Source of the DNA: Stereocaulon alpinum
Taxonomy: Eukaryota; Ascomycota; Lecanoromycetes; Lecanorales; Stereocaulaceae
Assembly: GCA_018257865.1 (NCBI GenBank)
Contig: JAEUBA010000011.1
Span: 248,001 to 312,000, forward strand
DNA length: 64,000 bases
Direction of reading: 5' to 3'
The position numbers and the translations under genes were made by a program. The notes under the pieces were generated by a model. It ran no database searches. It was not told the DNA's origin and worked only from the letters and a program-made list of their open reading frames with translations. Shown piece after piece: positions 33,105-44,741 of this stretch (its first letter is position 1; every line of letters starts with the position of its first letter).

Positions 33105-33842
33105 TCAACAAGGCATCCCATCAGTATGCCCACAGGGATTACTGTCACCACACTTGCTCCCACATCCAAAGTTGGTCTTCGTCGTCGGTGTACTCATCGC
33201 CCAATCGGAAATGCAATCTGTCTCGTCCCCATTACCCCAATTGCACCGTTTGCGCCAATAACCTACGGAATTTACTAGCTCTTGTTGGGTCCAAACAACG
33301 TGGCATGCCGCATCGTTCCACGTACAGGCTGTGGTGTCGCTACTGGAATAGCATTGTTGATTGCTGAGCTCGTAGGTAGCAGTTATTCCTAAAGTGATAC
33401 CCTCAATTGCTGCTCCGGCTGATACGCTGAGGGACTGGGATCGAGTCTGGCATGTTTGCGTGCCGTTCAAGAAACTTGCGGAACAGGTCTGAGTGCCTGT
33501 ACAGTAAACGTCACCAGAAGCTTGCTCCCATGGCGCAAGCCTAACAAGGATGTTAGCACATGAGTATTGTATCGGTTTAAGAGAGAAGTTATACGTGGTT
33601 TTGGCGTCCACGACAAAGTAGTCATGCCAGCACTTCCGCACTGCTGGAAATTTGTAGGGGTGAGTGATGGTGTCAGAGTATGCGTAGGTCCCTTGTCCGT
33701 CGGTGTAAGAACCCGGGTATGTGCCGCCGTTGCAGTCGGACACCGAGTCGCGCTCAGATAACACCCCACTCGAGGATGTTGGCTTTGCAATGCAGGGGCT
33801 CAAGGCCAATGCAACGATAGAGAGGACGACAGGAAGGTGCAT
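33105..33842 (-). CDS. Secreted cysteine-rich protein, unknown function
   Basis: The start is the ATG at 33842, giving the signal peptide MHLPVVLSIVALALSPCIA; the open frame further upstream has no ATG. A 54-base in-frame intron at 33594-33541 (GTATAA..GTTAG, perfect TGCTAAC branch) is inferred, giving 227 residues. The mature protein has 14 cysteines, an even number that suggests up to seven disulphides, and a glycosylation sequon (NGT). Noticeable blocks are CTGTQTCSASFLNGTQTC, SVSAGAAIEGITLGITATYE (Gly/Ala/Ser-rich, beta-prone or amphipathic), WNDAACHVVWTQQEL, and a tail GCGSKCGDSNPCGHTDGMPC. I associate similar architectures with uncharacterised ascomycete secreted proteins. An effector or antimicrobial role is conceivable, but nothing in the sequence proves it. 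Confidence 0.75.
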   Translation of the reverse strand: MHLPVVLSIVALALSPCIAKPTSSSGVLSERDSVSDCNGGTYPGSYTDGQGTYAYSDTITHPYKFPAVRKCWHDYFVVDAKTTYNFSLKPIQYSCANILVRLAPWEQASGDVYCTGTQTCSASFLNGTQTCQTRSQSLSVSAGAAIEGITLGITATYELSNQQCYSSSDTTACTWNDAACHVVWTQQELVNSVGYWRKRCNWGNGDETDCISDWAMSTPTTKTNFGCGSKCGDSNPCGHTDGMPC

Positions 33843-35041
33843 ATTTGTGGGGGCGTTCAATTGATTATAATTATAAGAAGGGATTCGACTGAGATATCCC
33901 TCGGGATTGGTGAAAGACTTTAATGTGAGTGCAACAAATACTCGAGTTCAGAGAATCGATTGAGATGGCTACCTTCAGGTGGACTCTGGCGAGACTCCCA
34001 ATTTATAGATCGCGAACTCATCACTGCCCCCCTACCAGGAGTTGGCCCCCATTGATCTTTAATTAAAAAGGTAGCTGTGATGTCAGGGGAACCTTGAACA
34101 TTGGACGATCCTGACATTTTATGCCCCTAAACGAGGAGGTGTATCCGGCATGCGGGTTAGGTATGTACACCTCCAATAAGCTGACCGCAAATACATTATC
34201 GCTTGGCAAGAGGGCTGTGAGTTCCTCAAGAGAAGGCTACATGAGGAAAGCTGTGTCGCGTTTCAACATTGTCAATTGATGGACGTTGGCCACATACTGG
34301 TCTTCCCAATATTCACCAGTATCTAGAGCCGTCTTTAGAGACATACTCAAGCTCAAGTGTCAACTCCTTGCATGGAGGATGTCTGCCTCGGGCAAGTCTA
34401 GCTTCAGGAATCGTGAGGCTGAGTATTGACCTGAAACGTCCTTCGGCCCCTGTAGATATTATCATATTACGTAGTCAGGTGTACGAGCTGCAATAAGCTT
34501 ACAAAGTCCTCTTTATGCGTTTGAAACCCCAGTGATTTCGTCTGACATTGCACGTTGGGGGGCCAACGCACAGCGCTAGAGAACAAGCTGGCTGCTCGGG
34601 TGTTGAAATAAACACATATCTAGAGTTGTGAGCCTAGGAAACGAACTAAGAGAACCTTAGACATTTAGCTCTAGACCTAAGCCGAAGGTAGCATCTTCAA
34701 TCCAGTTGTCGATTGTCAGACCCAAGAGCTCTGGTCATCTACGTATTGATGGAGGTTTCAGGCTGAGAAGTCGTGCTATCGGATGGAAGCACGTATGTAG
34801 GCGGACCAATCAGAGCGAGGCTTACAAACAGCGGAAAATGACCGCACCGTTGGATGCCGTCTGACAGAAAAGGGAACAGTGATCAACAGCATACACTATC
34901 ATCTCTCACCAGACGAGGCACTCAAAACAAGTCGTTGAAGCGTTATATGCATGTCTCCTACCCAATCTCCCAGTTCCACGGTTCCAATGATGCTGCTCGC
35001 CTTGTTTAATTTTCAATAACGACCCCTCCTCGACCTTACCA
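33843..35041. other. Divergent promoter region, no gene seen
   Basis: Lies between the divergent Cys-rich gene and the SulP transporter. Only short frames without motifs. Nothing else recognised. Confidence 0.55.
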
Positions 35042-37588
35042 ATGCCCTCCCGTAGTATCTCCCACACATCGGTCCATCCTCAACACGACAGACCCTCCCC
35101 TCCACTTGATCAAGAACGAACGCCCCTCCTCCGCCAGTCGAAATCCAAACAGAGCCAATCCCGTACCTACCACCGCCCCAGCTGCTTGCAGGAAGATTGC
35201 GAACATGGAGAGCTCTCCCCGCACGCCAGCCGGCCGAACAGCAGCTTATCAGTCTCAACTCCTAACCCAAATGTCGATGCCGTAGCCCACACAATCATGC
35301 ATATCGGTAGCAACGATAACTCACAAGCAAGTGATACCCATCGCCTGAACTCAGATAGTTATGGTGGGAAACACGGTGGGGCACAGGATTTGAGGCATGG
35401 CATACTGGGGGATGCGGTTGCAGATGGGATCTTGGGGGACGGGACTGGTGGCGACCTGGGCGGGCAAGGGGATGGGGCAGATGGAGAAGAGGATGGGGAT
35501 GGAAAGAAGAAGTTGAGGGGCGTGATTACTGGAGTGAGCACGACGCAGTGGTTGGCAAGGAAGCATGGACTCAAAGGCCGACGGACAATGTACCTGGCGT
35601 ACTACTTCCCGTTCCTGAACTGGACAACGCAATATCGCTGGGCCTATCTGCAAGGTGACCTCATTGCCGCATTGACAATGGCGTCTTTCTACATTCCTAT
35701 GTCGCTCTCCTTCGCATCCAACCTGGGCCATATTCCACCCATCAATGGACTTTACTCCTTCGTATTCAATCCTTTGATCTATGCATTCTTGGGTAGCTGT
35801 CCGCAAATGGTCGTTGGGCCCGAAGCTGCTGGATCGCTCTTAGTGGGGACGGTGGTGCGGAGTAGTGTTGACAAAGGGCATATTGGGGATGACGACGACG
35901 CAATGAATGCGGCTGTTGCTGGTGTAGTGACCGGCATGGCTGGAGCTGTCATCTTCATTGCTGGCCTTACAAGGCTGGGGTTCTTGGACAGTGTACTCAG
36001 TAGGCCATTCTTGAGAGGGTTCATAAGTGCAATTGGGTTCGTGATATTGGTCGATCAACTCATCCCGGAGACAGGGCTAAGCAGACTAGCGAAGCATACA
36101 GGCGGAGTTAGTCATGGAAGCAGCTTGGACAAATTGATCTTTTTGATCGAGAACGTGAAGCATGCGCATGGTTTGACGTGTGGGGTTGCGTTTGGTAGTT
36201 TCACTATAATCATGGTTTGCAGGTATGCTAAACAGACTGGACAAAGGATGAGAAGATTCCACTGACAAGTTTCCAGGCAAATGAAGAAATACATGCAGCC
36301 CCGATACCCATCTGTCGCTTATATACCTGATCGATTCATTGTTGTCGTCCTTTCGGCAGTCTTCGCATGGTGTTTTGGCTGGGAAGAAAAAGGTCTCGAT
36401 ATTCTTGGGAATGTCAAATCGAGTACAGGCTCCCCATTTCCATTCCGGTGGCCATTCATGCCATCGCACATGCATCACGTTCGAGAAGCAATGAGCACCT
36501 CCTTCCTAATAGCCTTGCTCGGCTTCTTCGAATCTTCAGTAGCAGCAAAGAGTCTTGGTGGCGGCGAACGGAGAAACGGTGAAGGTATCCAGGGGATGCA
36601 GCTAAGTGCCAACCGTGAGCTGGTCGCGCTCGGAGTTGCAAACATTGTGGGCGGCTGCTTCATGGCTTTACCGGCGTTTGGAGGTTATGGAAGGAGTAAA
36701 GTGAACGCGTCAACTGGTGGTAAGACTCCGATGAGCAGCATCATCCTAAGTCTCATCACTGTCATTTGCGTTCTCTTCCTCTTGCCCTACTTTTATTATC
36801 TACCCGTGAGTGCCAATCTTCCCCTACCTCTCCACTAATGCTAATAACAAATGCAGAAAGCCGTCCTCTCCGCCATGATCTCAGTAGTCGCTTACTCTCT
36901 CCTCGAAGAATGTCCTCACGACATCCAATTCTTCATCAGCGTCCGCGGCTGGTCCGAGCTAGCCTTGATGTTTCTGATCTTCGCCGCAACGATCTTCTAT
37001 TCACTATCCCTCGGCATCGCACTAGGTGTCGGACTTTCTCTCCTCTCCGTCATCAAACATTCAACGAAGCCACGCATACAAATTCTGGGCAAGGTGCCTG
37101 GGACACAGGACCAATTCGAGAACGCCGAAGATAATCCTCAGTCACTGGAGTTTATTGAGGGTTGCTTGATCGTCAAGATCCCTGAGCCTTTGACGTTCGC
37201 AAACACCGGTGACATGAAGAGTCGCTTGCAGAGGCTGGAGCTCTATGGCACCACTGCCGCTCACCCCTCCCTCCCAAGGGTGCGAGCACCAGAACACAAC
37301 AAGAACATCATCTTCGACGTACACGGAGTAACCTCCATCGATGGCTCAGGGGCACAAGTCCTGCGAGAAATTGTTGATGGCTATATCGATAGAGGAGAAC
37401 GGGTCTTCTTCTGCAGAATCCCCAAAGAAACACACCCCGTATACCAAACCTTCGCAAAGAGCGGTATCGTAGAGCGATGCGGCGGGCCTGGACACTTTGT
37501 CAAGAGCGTCAACGAGGCATTGCGCATGACTGAGCTTTCGGAGGAGGGAGAGTACTTTAGAGACCATCCTGAGCAGCAGGGTGGATGA
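35042..37588 (+). CDS. SulP-family anion transporter with STAS domain
   Basis: Three exons: 35042-36222, 36277-36805 and 36857-37588, giving 813 residues; introns are 54 and 51 bases and phase-consistent. The ~170-residue hydrophilic N-terminus has a dileucine-like RTPLLRQ and a Gly/Asp-rich stretch. The membrane domain starts at about residue 180 (YYFPFLNWTTQYRWAYLQGD, LIAALTMASFYIPMSLSFA) and includes the family signature GHIPPINGLYSFVFNPLIYA and the motif CPQMVVGPEAAGSLLVG. The C-terminal STAS domain includes NKNIIFDVHGVTSIDGSGAQ. It most resembles the yeast YPR003C-type branch rather than the plasma-membrane sulfate permeases Sul1/Sul2, so localisation to an internal membrane is likely. 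The substrate is not determined. No sulfur-assimilation genes are nearby. Confidence 0.9.
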
Positions 37589-38225
37589 TGATAACGAGCC
37601 GTTTGATCTGAGCATTAGCGACGGGATGGCATGGGACGGTACCAGTTATAGACGCATGTACGGTGTTCAAGCCACTTCATCTGGCATTCAACTCTTTCAA
37701 GGTTACATGATATGTCGGTTTGGCTGCTAACAGATGACCTTTGAACCCTGCAGTTCCTTGAGCACGCATAATGTGAGTTCTCACTTTGACCTCGCTCAGG
37801 AGATGCAAGCTTGTATTGGCGCCATCGACACTCAAATTTCCTCCCAGAGCTCGAAATATCTCAGGGGTTTCGAGTAGTAAACAGTCAGCACAATGCTCAA
37901 AAGGCCTGTCAAACAGCGATTTTCACGCGATGACTAAGCTCGGTTTATGCTATCGACGCTCAAAAACTGTCACAATGATTGGCCTCTCAAGTTGCTGGAG
38001 CAATAAACGGTCAATATCAGGCTCAACGATTTCATGGATAAACAAGTTTTTCCACAGGTGGAGCAGCGAACGTGCGAAACCTATCATAATCGAAGCTTGA
38101 TGCAACACATCTCTCGCTATCCGAAAGCTATAGATGCTACTTATCTCCCGGCTCATGCCTCTGCAACATATACCATCAAGTTCTGCTCAAGTATGCCCCC
38201 TACCCAGCTGAGGCTTTCATCCGTC
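37589..38225. other. Convergent 3' flanks, no gene seen
   Basis: Lies between the SulP gene and the protease-like gene, which converge. Frames here are short and lack motifs. Confidence 0.55.
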
Positions 38226-39970
38226 CTAATATGCTCGAAACCCGACTCTATGCTCTTTAAACTATTCAAAATTTCAGCATGGTGCTGTTCATAGTCGATC
38301 GCTGATACGAGAACTTACATCGAACACCCCTCCAACGCCTCTGAAAAATCCTTCGCCAATCACCCAGACGTCTCTCATACCATTACCACCCAATCCGCCT
38401 CTCCCACCAATCGAACGAGAACCCTTCCTGCCATTCTGTACCACCTCATCTCGCTCCTCTTTGATGCCCATTCGCGTCTCGACCACAGCACCGACGCAGT
38501 ATCCACTCCCAGCCTCCAGCCTACCTAGACTGAACTTCCCACCTGGTATGCCGGACCACTCAGCCCCTCTGCCGCCTTGCATGAACGGAAACATGTTACC
38601 ACCGAATTCGAAATGTAGCTTGGGGGGGTTGAGGCAAGGGAAGACGTAGAAGTTCGAAAAGGGTGGGGGTAGAGGACGAGATCCAGATACAGAGGCGTAG
38701 AATGCTTTAGTTGCGAGTGGTGGGGCAAGTATGAAAGGGCTGTTGATCTGTAGTGGCGTCAACAAACGTCCCGTCCCCTTAAGCTTAGAGTTTCCGGTGA
38801 GTAAGGTCATGAGCACTCACATCGACGACTACGGCCTGGTTCCGTAGCACACGACTTCCATCAACCCACACTCCTCGCATCAGAAGTTGCCACCAACCAT
38901 CCGCTCCTTGAACACCACTCCAGGCGAATCCTTCCTCCCAGTCTGCTTGCCTACTGACAATGCCCTTATTAGTTCTTCCCCTCTTGACTAGAGGTGGTAG
39001 AACCTTTTCGCTCTTAGCCTTTGGCTTTTCAGCAATCTCCTTCCCTCCCAAGCGATCTAGCTCGGTCTCGGTCTGGCTCATCACCATCTCAATAGCGCGG
39101 GCAGCTGTCCCGCCGATGCTCAGTACACCTTCTTGACCATTGATGAGCATCAGCGAGAACACTGGCCGCTTGACCACTTCTCTGTCGAGCAGAAGCTTGA
39201 GAAACGACGAGCCAGTCCGGCTGAGATTCTCGGAAGGTGCAAGGCCCAGTGTGCTTCCAGACGCTCCGAGAGTGTGAAGCCCGAATTTGGAAGGGCGGCA
39301 GAGTGCGAAAGGGAGGCGTAGTGAGGTGTTGATAGTTGGCAAGTGAAACAACTCGCTAGGGAGGAAGCATGTTGGGTAGGGGCGGTCCAATGATTTCTCT
39401 AAGGACTCGTTAGCCAGGATCCGTTGCCGGAGGCAACAGGCTGCATACGAATGGATTTAGAGAAGTAATCATCATATTTGCTTCCCTTGCGGCTTGTGGT
39501 CGTAATCACATAGAAGTCTGAAACCAGCATGTTCAGGTCCATTTCGATCTCTTGCGGTGGATCGCCTATGTTGATTTTGGCGTACCTGACACACAGTCAG
39601 CCTCGAAGTCCTTCTCACCCTATACAGATCGATATTTTACGTACCAGATTCCATCAGTGGCCGCATCGCCCATTGTGAGACCCTTCTCCTCACCGCCAGA
39701 GCCATTGCTCTTAGCCTTCCTGACAAGCTTGTTACCTTTGACTTCTCTCTGCGTGAGATTGAATCTGCTCTCTATCTTTTCCAACTCTTGAGAGAGGTAA
39801 GTCATGTTGACGTGGTCAAGTTCATGTTCTGTAGGCGAAAATTTGCCGCCTCGACGAGCGAGCGTGAAGTGCAGGACTGGCGCATTGTCAAGGGAACGTA
39901 GGACTGATGTAGAGAGTGTGTGAGGCAGCAAAAGTACCGCCGTACAAATCAGAATTGCGGATAGATGCAT
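38226..39970 (-). CDS. Pepsin-fold aspartic-protease-like secreted protein with non-canonical active sites
   Basis: Five exons: 39970-39645, 39585-39449, 39398-38821, 38747-38319 and 38261-38226; introns of 59, 50, 73 and 57 bases keep phase. The product is 501 residues with signal peptide MHLSAILICTAVLLLPHTLS. The pepsin fold is shown by WYAKINIGDPPQEIEMDL at the first lobe, FGLHTLGASGSTLGLAPSEN, RPVFSLMLINGQEGVLSIGG, and the closing VWVIGEGFFRGVGGVFDF with KEHRVGF. The first catalytic motif, normally DTG/DSG, reads DLN (in EMDLNMLVSDFYV). The second reads DIN (in VVVDINSPFILAPP). Each Asp survives but its Thr/Ser-Gly partners do not, so normal proteolysis is doubtful. It belongs to a group of fungal A1-like proteins with degenerate motifs. 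No GPI signal is visible after the last exon. Confidence 0.85.
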
Positions 39971-40461
39971 GGCGATGATGCAGTGTTATACGTGAGCAAG
40001 AGAGAGAGTGTGGTAGGCGGACAAGAGTTGGAATGATTTTGATGCCAAACGGAGAATAGGAAGGTGCGAGCCGCGTAAACACTCGCGCGTCTGATTGCGT
40101 TGAACAACAGAATCATTTCTATGTATTAACTTCGTGACCTCCAGAACATCCCGAACATCGCCCTTAAGATGTTGCTTCTGACGGAAATCCAGTGTCCGAA
40201 TCGCCTCCGGTCACAATATCCAGGCTTCCCAGATCCAAAGTTGGGGAACGTTGTCAATGGGCTGTTATTGACTGGCCATAGCTCTCTGGGCTCATTCCTC
40301 GACAACTGTTCTGCTTCGGTTTTCGCTTCTTTTGCGCGTCTTCAGCGTCAGGAATAAGTCTTCTGACACGACTTTGACTTTCACTTTCACACGGTGTTTT
40401 GACCACTTGTCGAGCTGATAAGTTTATGTCCTTCGCACACATTCAGTTCTCTTAGACGCTG
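39971..40461. other. Intergenic, no gene seen
   Basis: Promoter of the protease-like gene and 3' flank of the SDR gene, both on the minus strand. Nothing else recognised. Confidence 0.55.
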
Positions 40462-41217
40462 TCACCACGGAATATCTATTCCAAATCGGTCCATGAACCT
40501 TCCCGAATCGTCTTTCCCCAGTCCGTCTATCAACCTCCCCATGTCATTAACACTCTCTTCAGCACTGATCGCTCCATCCTCCTTCACGCTCACCAAACCA
40601 CTTTCGACCCGGCCAGGATGCAAAACCACAAATACTATCTCCGGTACGTCGATAGCAAACGATTTTACAATAGCATTCAGCGCAGCTTTCGACGCTCGAT
40701 ATGCATACGCCCCACCAGTTGTATTATGGTTGATCGAACCCATTCGTGAGCCCATGATAATCACTTTGGCGTGTGAGGCTGGGCTAAGTCTTGGTATCAT
40801 AGCTGTAAGCAGCAGAAATGTGCCGACAGCGTTCACTTGAAATGTTTGTTGAATGGTTTCTACGCTCATCACACTCCACGTCTCTGCTCTGGCAACGTCG
40901 GAGCTACAGGTGATAGGGATGTTAGGCTGAAGTCCTCGTATCCCGGCGCTGTGCACTATAAGGTTGAGGACTGGTACGAGCTCGGCAAGATTTTGGCTTT
41001 CGACCTCATGTGATATGTCGAAGGATAGCACAGAAGAGAGCTCGCCTTTGGCATTACTGCAAACATCTTTCCGATAGGCATCTTCGATGGAGATTTTATC
41101 ACCGATTCCAAACGCTAGGTCGGCGGCGATGACTTTGTTATTGGGACCCTGCAGGTATAAACAAACGAAGGCTTTCCCTATGCCGGAAGCGGCGCCAATG
41201 ACGAGTATGATTGGCAT
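40462..41217 (-). CDS. Short-chain dehydrogenase/reductase (SDR)
   Basis: An intronless frame of 251 residues from an ATG at 41217. Classical SDR features occur in order: cofactor motif GAASGIGK at residues 8-15, an NxAG-like LIVHSAGIRG, the catalytic Ser in IIMGSRMGSI, and the catalytic Tyr/Lys pair in YAYRASKAALNAIVKSF. HPGRVESGLV follows. The length fits a classical SDR, closest in feel to the C-factor/sniffer-like type with SAGIRG. An acidic residue after the second strand (VIAADLAFG) favours NAD over NADP, but this is an inference. The substrate is unknown. It stands alone beside a gene-poor region, with no biosynthetic partners. Confidence 0.85.
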   Translation of the reverse strand: MPIILVIGAASGIGKAFVCLYLQGPNNKVIAADLAFGIGDKISIEDAYRKDVCSNAKGELSSVLSFDISHEVESQNLAELVPVLNLIVHSAGIRGLQPNIPITCSSDVARAETWSVMSVETIQQTFQVNAVGTFLLLTAMIPRLSPASHAKVIIMGSRMGSINHNTTGGAYAYRASKAALNAIVKSFAIDVPEIVFVVLHPGRVESGLVSVKEDGAISAEESVNDMGRLIDGLGKDDSGRFMDRFGIDIPW

Positions 41218-43181
41218 CTTCCGTGAAACGAACCTACACCTTACAGCCTTTTAAGACTCTCATGCTTACTCTTGACTGATTTAATCGCCTCACGCGCATG
41301 GCTTCCTCAGAGTGGGACGTCGATAAGGTTAAGAGTGTTTTTGGGATGGAAATTTGCAACCGGCAGAAACTGCCTTATGAAGCATGATTAGGCGAATTAC
41401 CCGGGTTGCCACATCTACCCATTCCGCAGCGCCAAGGTGGTTGCAATTTCGTCTCCATACTTAGCGCATTCAGGAGCTGAGGAGCTTGACTACCGACGAC
41501 GCTGCGTGGGCCCTTTTGGTAGGATGATTGACATCACCTAGCGATGACGATGCAGCTGCTAGATGTGATGGGTGGTTTTGAAATGCTAAAAGTAACCGTC
41601 GCTCCCGCGTTATATCCATCGTCGAGATCATCTACACCATTCAATGACAGACTCCGCTAGCGAGCTGAATAGTACTGTCACGTGCCTTACTATCATTCTC
41701 CTCGTGTATGCAGGGTCAGAGCAGCCGCGAATGGTTACGAGTTTGCCAAATGTGGAAAGCTATCCATGTTGGGGCTCTCTATAATAAGCAGCAAGTCCTC
41801 TCTGTTCAATTTTTTGTTCTCGTAACCATCAACCAATGTCTTCAGATCACATACCTAGCCAAGATCATTTTCCCTTGTCTGCATTATCCAGAAAGTGTAT
41901 CATTGCCTTCAACATCGGCTTGTACCCTAGATAAGGCAGGCTGCCTGTACGGCCCTCCCTGGCAGTAGTCTTCACTGTCAACCAGTCTCGTTCGATTGCA
42001 CCTACTTGACCATTCTCTAATATGGCATGATCAGACAACTGAACACCGGCCTGGACAAATGGCGACCTGATATCTGTACCACCCTCGTCTGCCGGAGCAA
42101 CAAGCATTCCGTTGAACCCCGACATTCTACTCCCACTATGGTACAATTTCTTCCGAACAGGGGAACACAACTGTTTAGCCTGTCATAACTACACCACAAT
42201 CAATCGTTTCGCCAAAGACTGCAGGCTTCAAGGATTTTGGAATATTCGCAGTGCTGACCCAGTCTCCGCAGGGACTCCTAAAAGCCGGGCAATCAATGTT
42301 TCACATCTGTCGTTTGATGCAATAGAGCTTGTATGAACGCTTGAGAGATTGTCAGAGGACTACCATCTTGCAAAAGCTAATCAAATTACTTACACATTTA
42401 GGTCCGAAGGGTTGCTGATGGTCTTGCCCAGGACAGACCTGGACACGGACATGCCTGGAGCGCATGCGCCCTTCTGACGACGCGGAACCAATGATGGATG
42501 TCATTGAACTTGCTGGGCCGCTAGTTGCGCTCCAGATGCGATATTTGGCCAGTATGGAGGTAACAGCAATGCAGTTGTTGGGCGAATCGACTTAGAAATC
42601 TGTTATCGTCATCTTTCCAATGATGCGAGACTAGCTGGGTATCGTTCGTGTACTTTTGTGTCGTGTGTTCTTTATGTTATGTGTATGAGCTGTCTGTTCT
42701 GTATGTCAACGTAATTGAACTTAGGGATATAAATCATCGCTTTTCTTTGGACTCGGCTGTAGTGTTAACGTCTCTTGCTTGGAGCTCGAACTTCGAGGGC
42801 CCGGAAACCTCCTTTGTGCAAATGAGAAGCACTGAATTATGTGAATGACTGTAATCGGGAGCTGAGGATTTGACGTTCGACCGGAGCCAGGAGCTGCAAG
42901 ATTAGAATTGTAAATGCATGTGGAGCTACATGTTCGCAGGACCTAGCTGCAAGGCAATGATATGCAACTTCTCATCTTCCACAGTACTAACCAAAGATAT
43001 GGCTTATCAGAATATGTCAACGTCACTGCTGCCACACTAATGGTTGCTGAGTACCACATCACCCATGCTGTCCACTTGTTGCCCCAGACGACCCCAGATG
43101 CCACATCCAACATTCCACGACCTTATTCGGGGAACAGGCGAAGGCGAATGGACCTCGATATTGACAACTCGCCCTACAGTC
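41218..43181. other. Gene-poor stretch
   Basis: No intact gene recognised apart from the protein-like minus-strand fragment listed separately at 41865-42170. The plus-strand frames are short. Confidence 0.5.
41865..42170 (-). pseudogene. Protein-like open fragment, unrecognised; possible gene relic
   Basis: A 101-codon minus-strand frame includes SGFNGMLVAPADEGGTDIRS, VQLSDHAILENGQVGAIERD and LPYLGYKPMLKAMIHFLDNA. Its composition looks like folded protein rather than noise. Upstream sequence is interrupted by stops in all frames, and I see no convincing splice path to a start. I cannot name the family. It may be the last exon of a decayed enzyme gene or chance. Confidence 0.3.
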
Positions 43182-44110
43182 ATGCTCGCTGTCGCTCACG
43201 AGCTCGCTGTCGCCCGAACATCTCGAATTCTGAGTGGGGAAGATCGAAGACCTTCGAAGGTCAAGAGTCCAAACCCTTCCAATTGGGAATAGTGGACCCT
43301 TGCCGACATAAGAGCTCGCTGTTGCCATATTCACGACCTCGCTGTCGCTCAACCCACTTGACTTTCGAGCGGAGAAGACCCAAGACGCTCGAAAGCCGTA
43401 GATCGAGAATCTCTCAATTAGGAAGAGTATGAGTATATGTGGACCCTGACCAACATGCTCGCTGTCGCCTTGCTCACGACCTTGCTGTTGCCAAGGTCAT
43501 CTTTTCAAGCCGGAGAAGACCCTAGATACCCGAAACCCAAAATTGCGATTCCCAATTAGGAATAGTCTAAGAGCCTGGAACCTTTGTAAATTTGCCAGCA
43601 TACTCGCTGTTGCCGCAGTCTCACTGTCGCCAAAACCCTTTTGCCTTCAATTGTTGTCCGTAGAAGAACCTACGATGATCGACATGCAAAGTTCTAAAAC
43701 CCAATTTGGTGCACTGCAAGAGCAAGTGGAGAACGAGGTGATGTGCCACCGGCTTTCTGCAAGACTCATCGACAGAAAATAGCCCTACTATCATAATGCT
43801 CGCTGTCGCCATACTCGCTGTCGCCATACTCACTGTCGCCATACTCACTGTCGCCATACTTGCCATGCTGGGCGGCCATTGACAGTTGGAGAAGATCACA
43901 GACGTCCAATAACCAAAATCTGAATGCTCAACCTGAAACAGTGCAAGAGAGGATAGAACGAGTCTGACTATATTACTGATTAGAACTCATGTACCCTTCC
44001 GAATAGTTGCGGAAGTCTCGACCTCGCCGTCACTTAGAATGCTGTCACCAACCCATTACTTGTCAACATCGTTGTCGCCATCATCGACGCGCAGAGAAGA
44101 TGCTAGACAT
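43182..44110. repeat. Degenerate higher-order tandem repeat (~144-bp period)
   Basis: The word CTCGCTGTCGCC (or CTCGCTGTTGCC) recurs in clusters beginning near 43186, 43313, 43457, 43601 and 43797, with weaker copies near 44020-44080. Each cluster is followed by similar sequence: a GGAGAAGA(C/T) box, then AATTAGGAATAGT-like sequence. Units are clearly diverged. On the minus strand the core reads as YGDSE/SDSE-like pentapeptides, so it may be a relic of a coding repeat. No intact gene is present across it. Confidence 0.75.
43797..43865. repeat. 15-bp minisatellite, about 4.5 copies
   Basis: ACTCGCTGTCGCCAT repeats nearly perfectly four times, with a partial fifth copy (ACTTGCCAT); two copies have CACTG instead of CGCTG. 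It lies inside the larger diverged array and is its youngest-looking part. The unit length is a multiple of three. Confidence 0.9.
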
Positions 44111-44741
44111 CAACGAACAGGATTCAGAAAATCGTCCTGAAATATGAAAGATCTCATTGGTCGCGTTCAGGCATGGTCACATTAAGGCAAGAGAGTCCTC
44201 CACATACTACACGTAAAGGGTGATCCGTTCACAAGCCCAGCAATTACAAGTCCCACTACGAAATTGGACATATAGTTTGTCCGGTTTCACGAATTAGAAC
44301 AGCCTCCTCGCAGCATGTAGACTTTCGGGTGACGCTTATGCTGCTGAACCTTGATAGTGGTGCTCGACTTAGTCTTGTTTGGTGACGCCCGAAGGGACGT
44401 TGGCCAAGGTTCAAAGTAAGTTGATGCGGCTGTGCCTTGCAGGAATTGCGGCTCGGCAGGACTTCGGCAGATCTAAGATCGGCGCTAGCCTATCGATATC
44501 AATCCCCCATGCCACTTTCCGCATGACACCCCCCACACATTCCTTTCTACAGTTCCCGAAGCTTCGAACACTCTCATTCTCTTACGGCACAATCATAAAA
44601 AGTCCGCTTCTGAGGTCGTAAAAGCCTGGATTCGACATATGAAGCTTCAGAGCTTTAGTGTCCACCGTTGGACTCTGCGCACATGAGGGAGCCTTGAGGA
44701 ACAAAGTCGTATTACAGTGCAGGGGTGGGAAAAACGTGGTC
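44111..44741. other. Intergenic, UPF2 promoter side
   Basis: No gene recognised. Frames at 44379-44621 lack motifs. Confidence 0.5.

Noticed and set aside
43797..43865. CRISPR-like array
   Set aside because: The 15-bp units are contiguous without spacers, and the genome is eukaryotic; this is a minisatellite.
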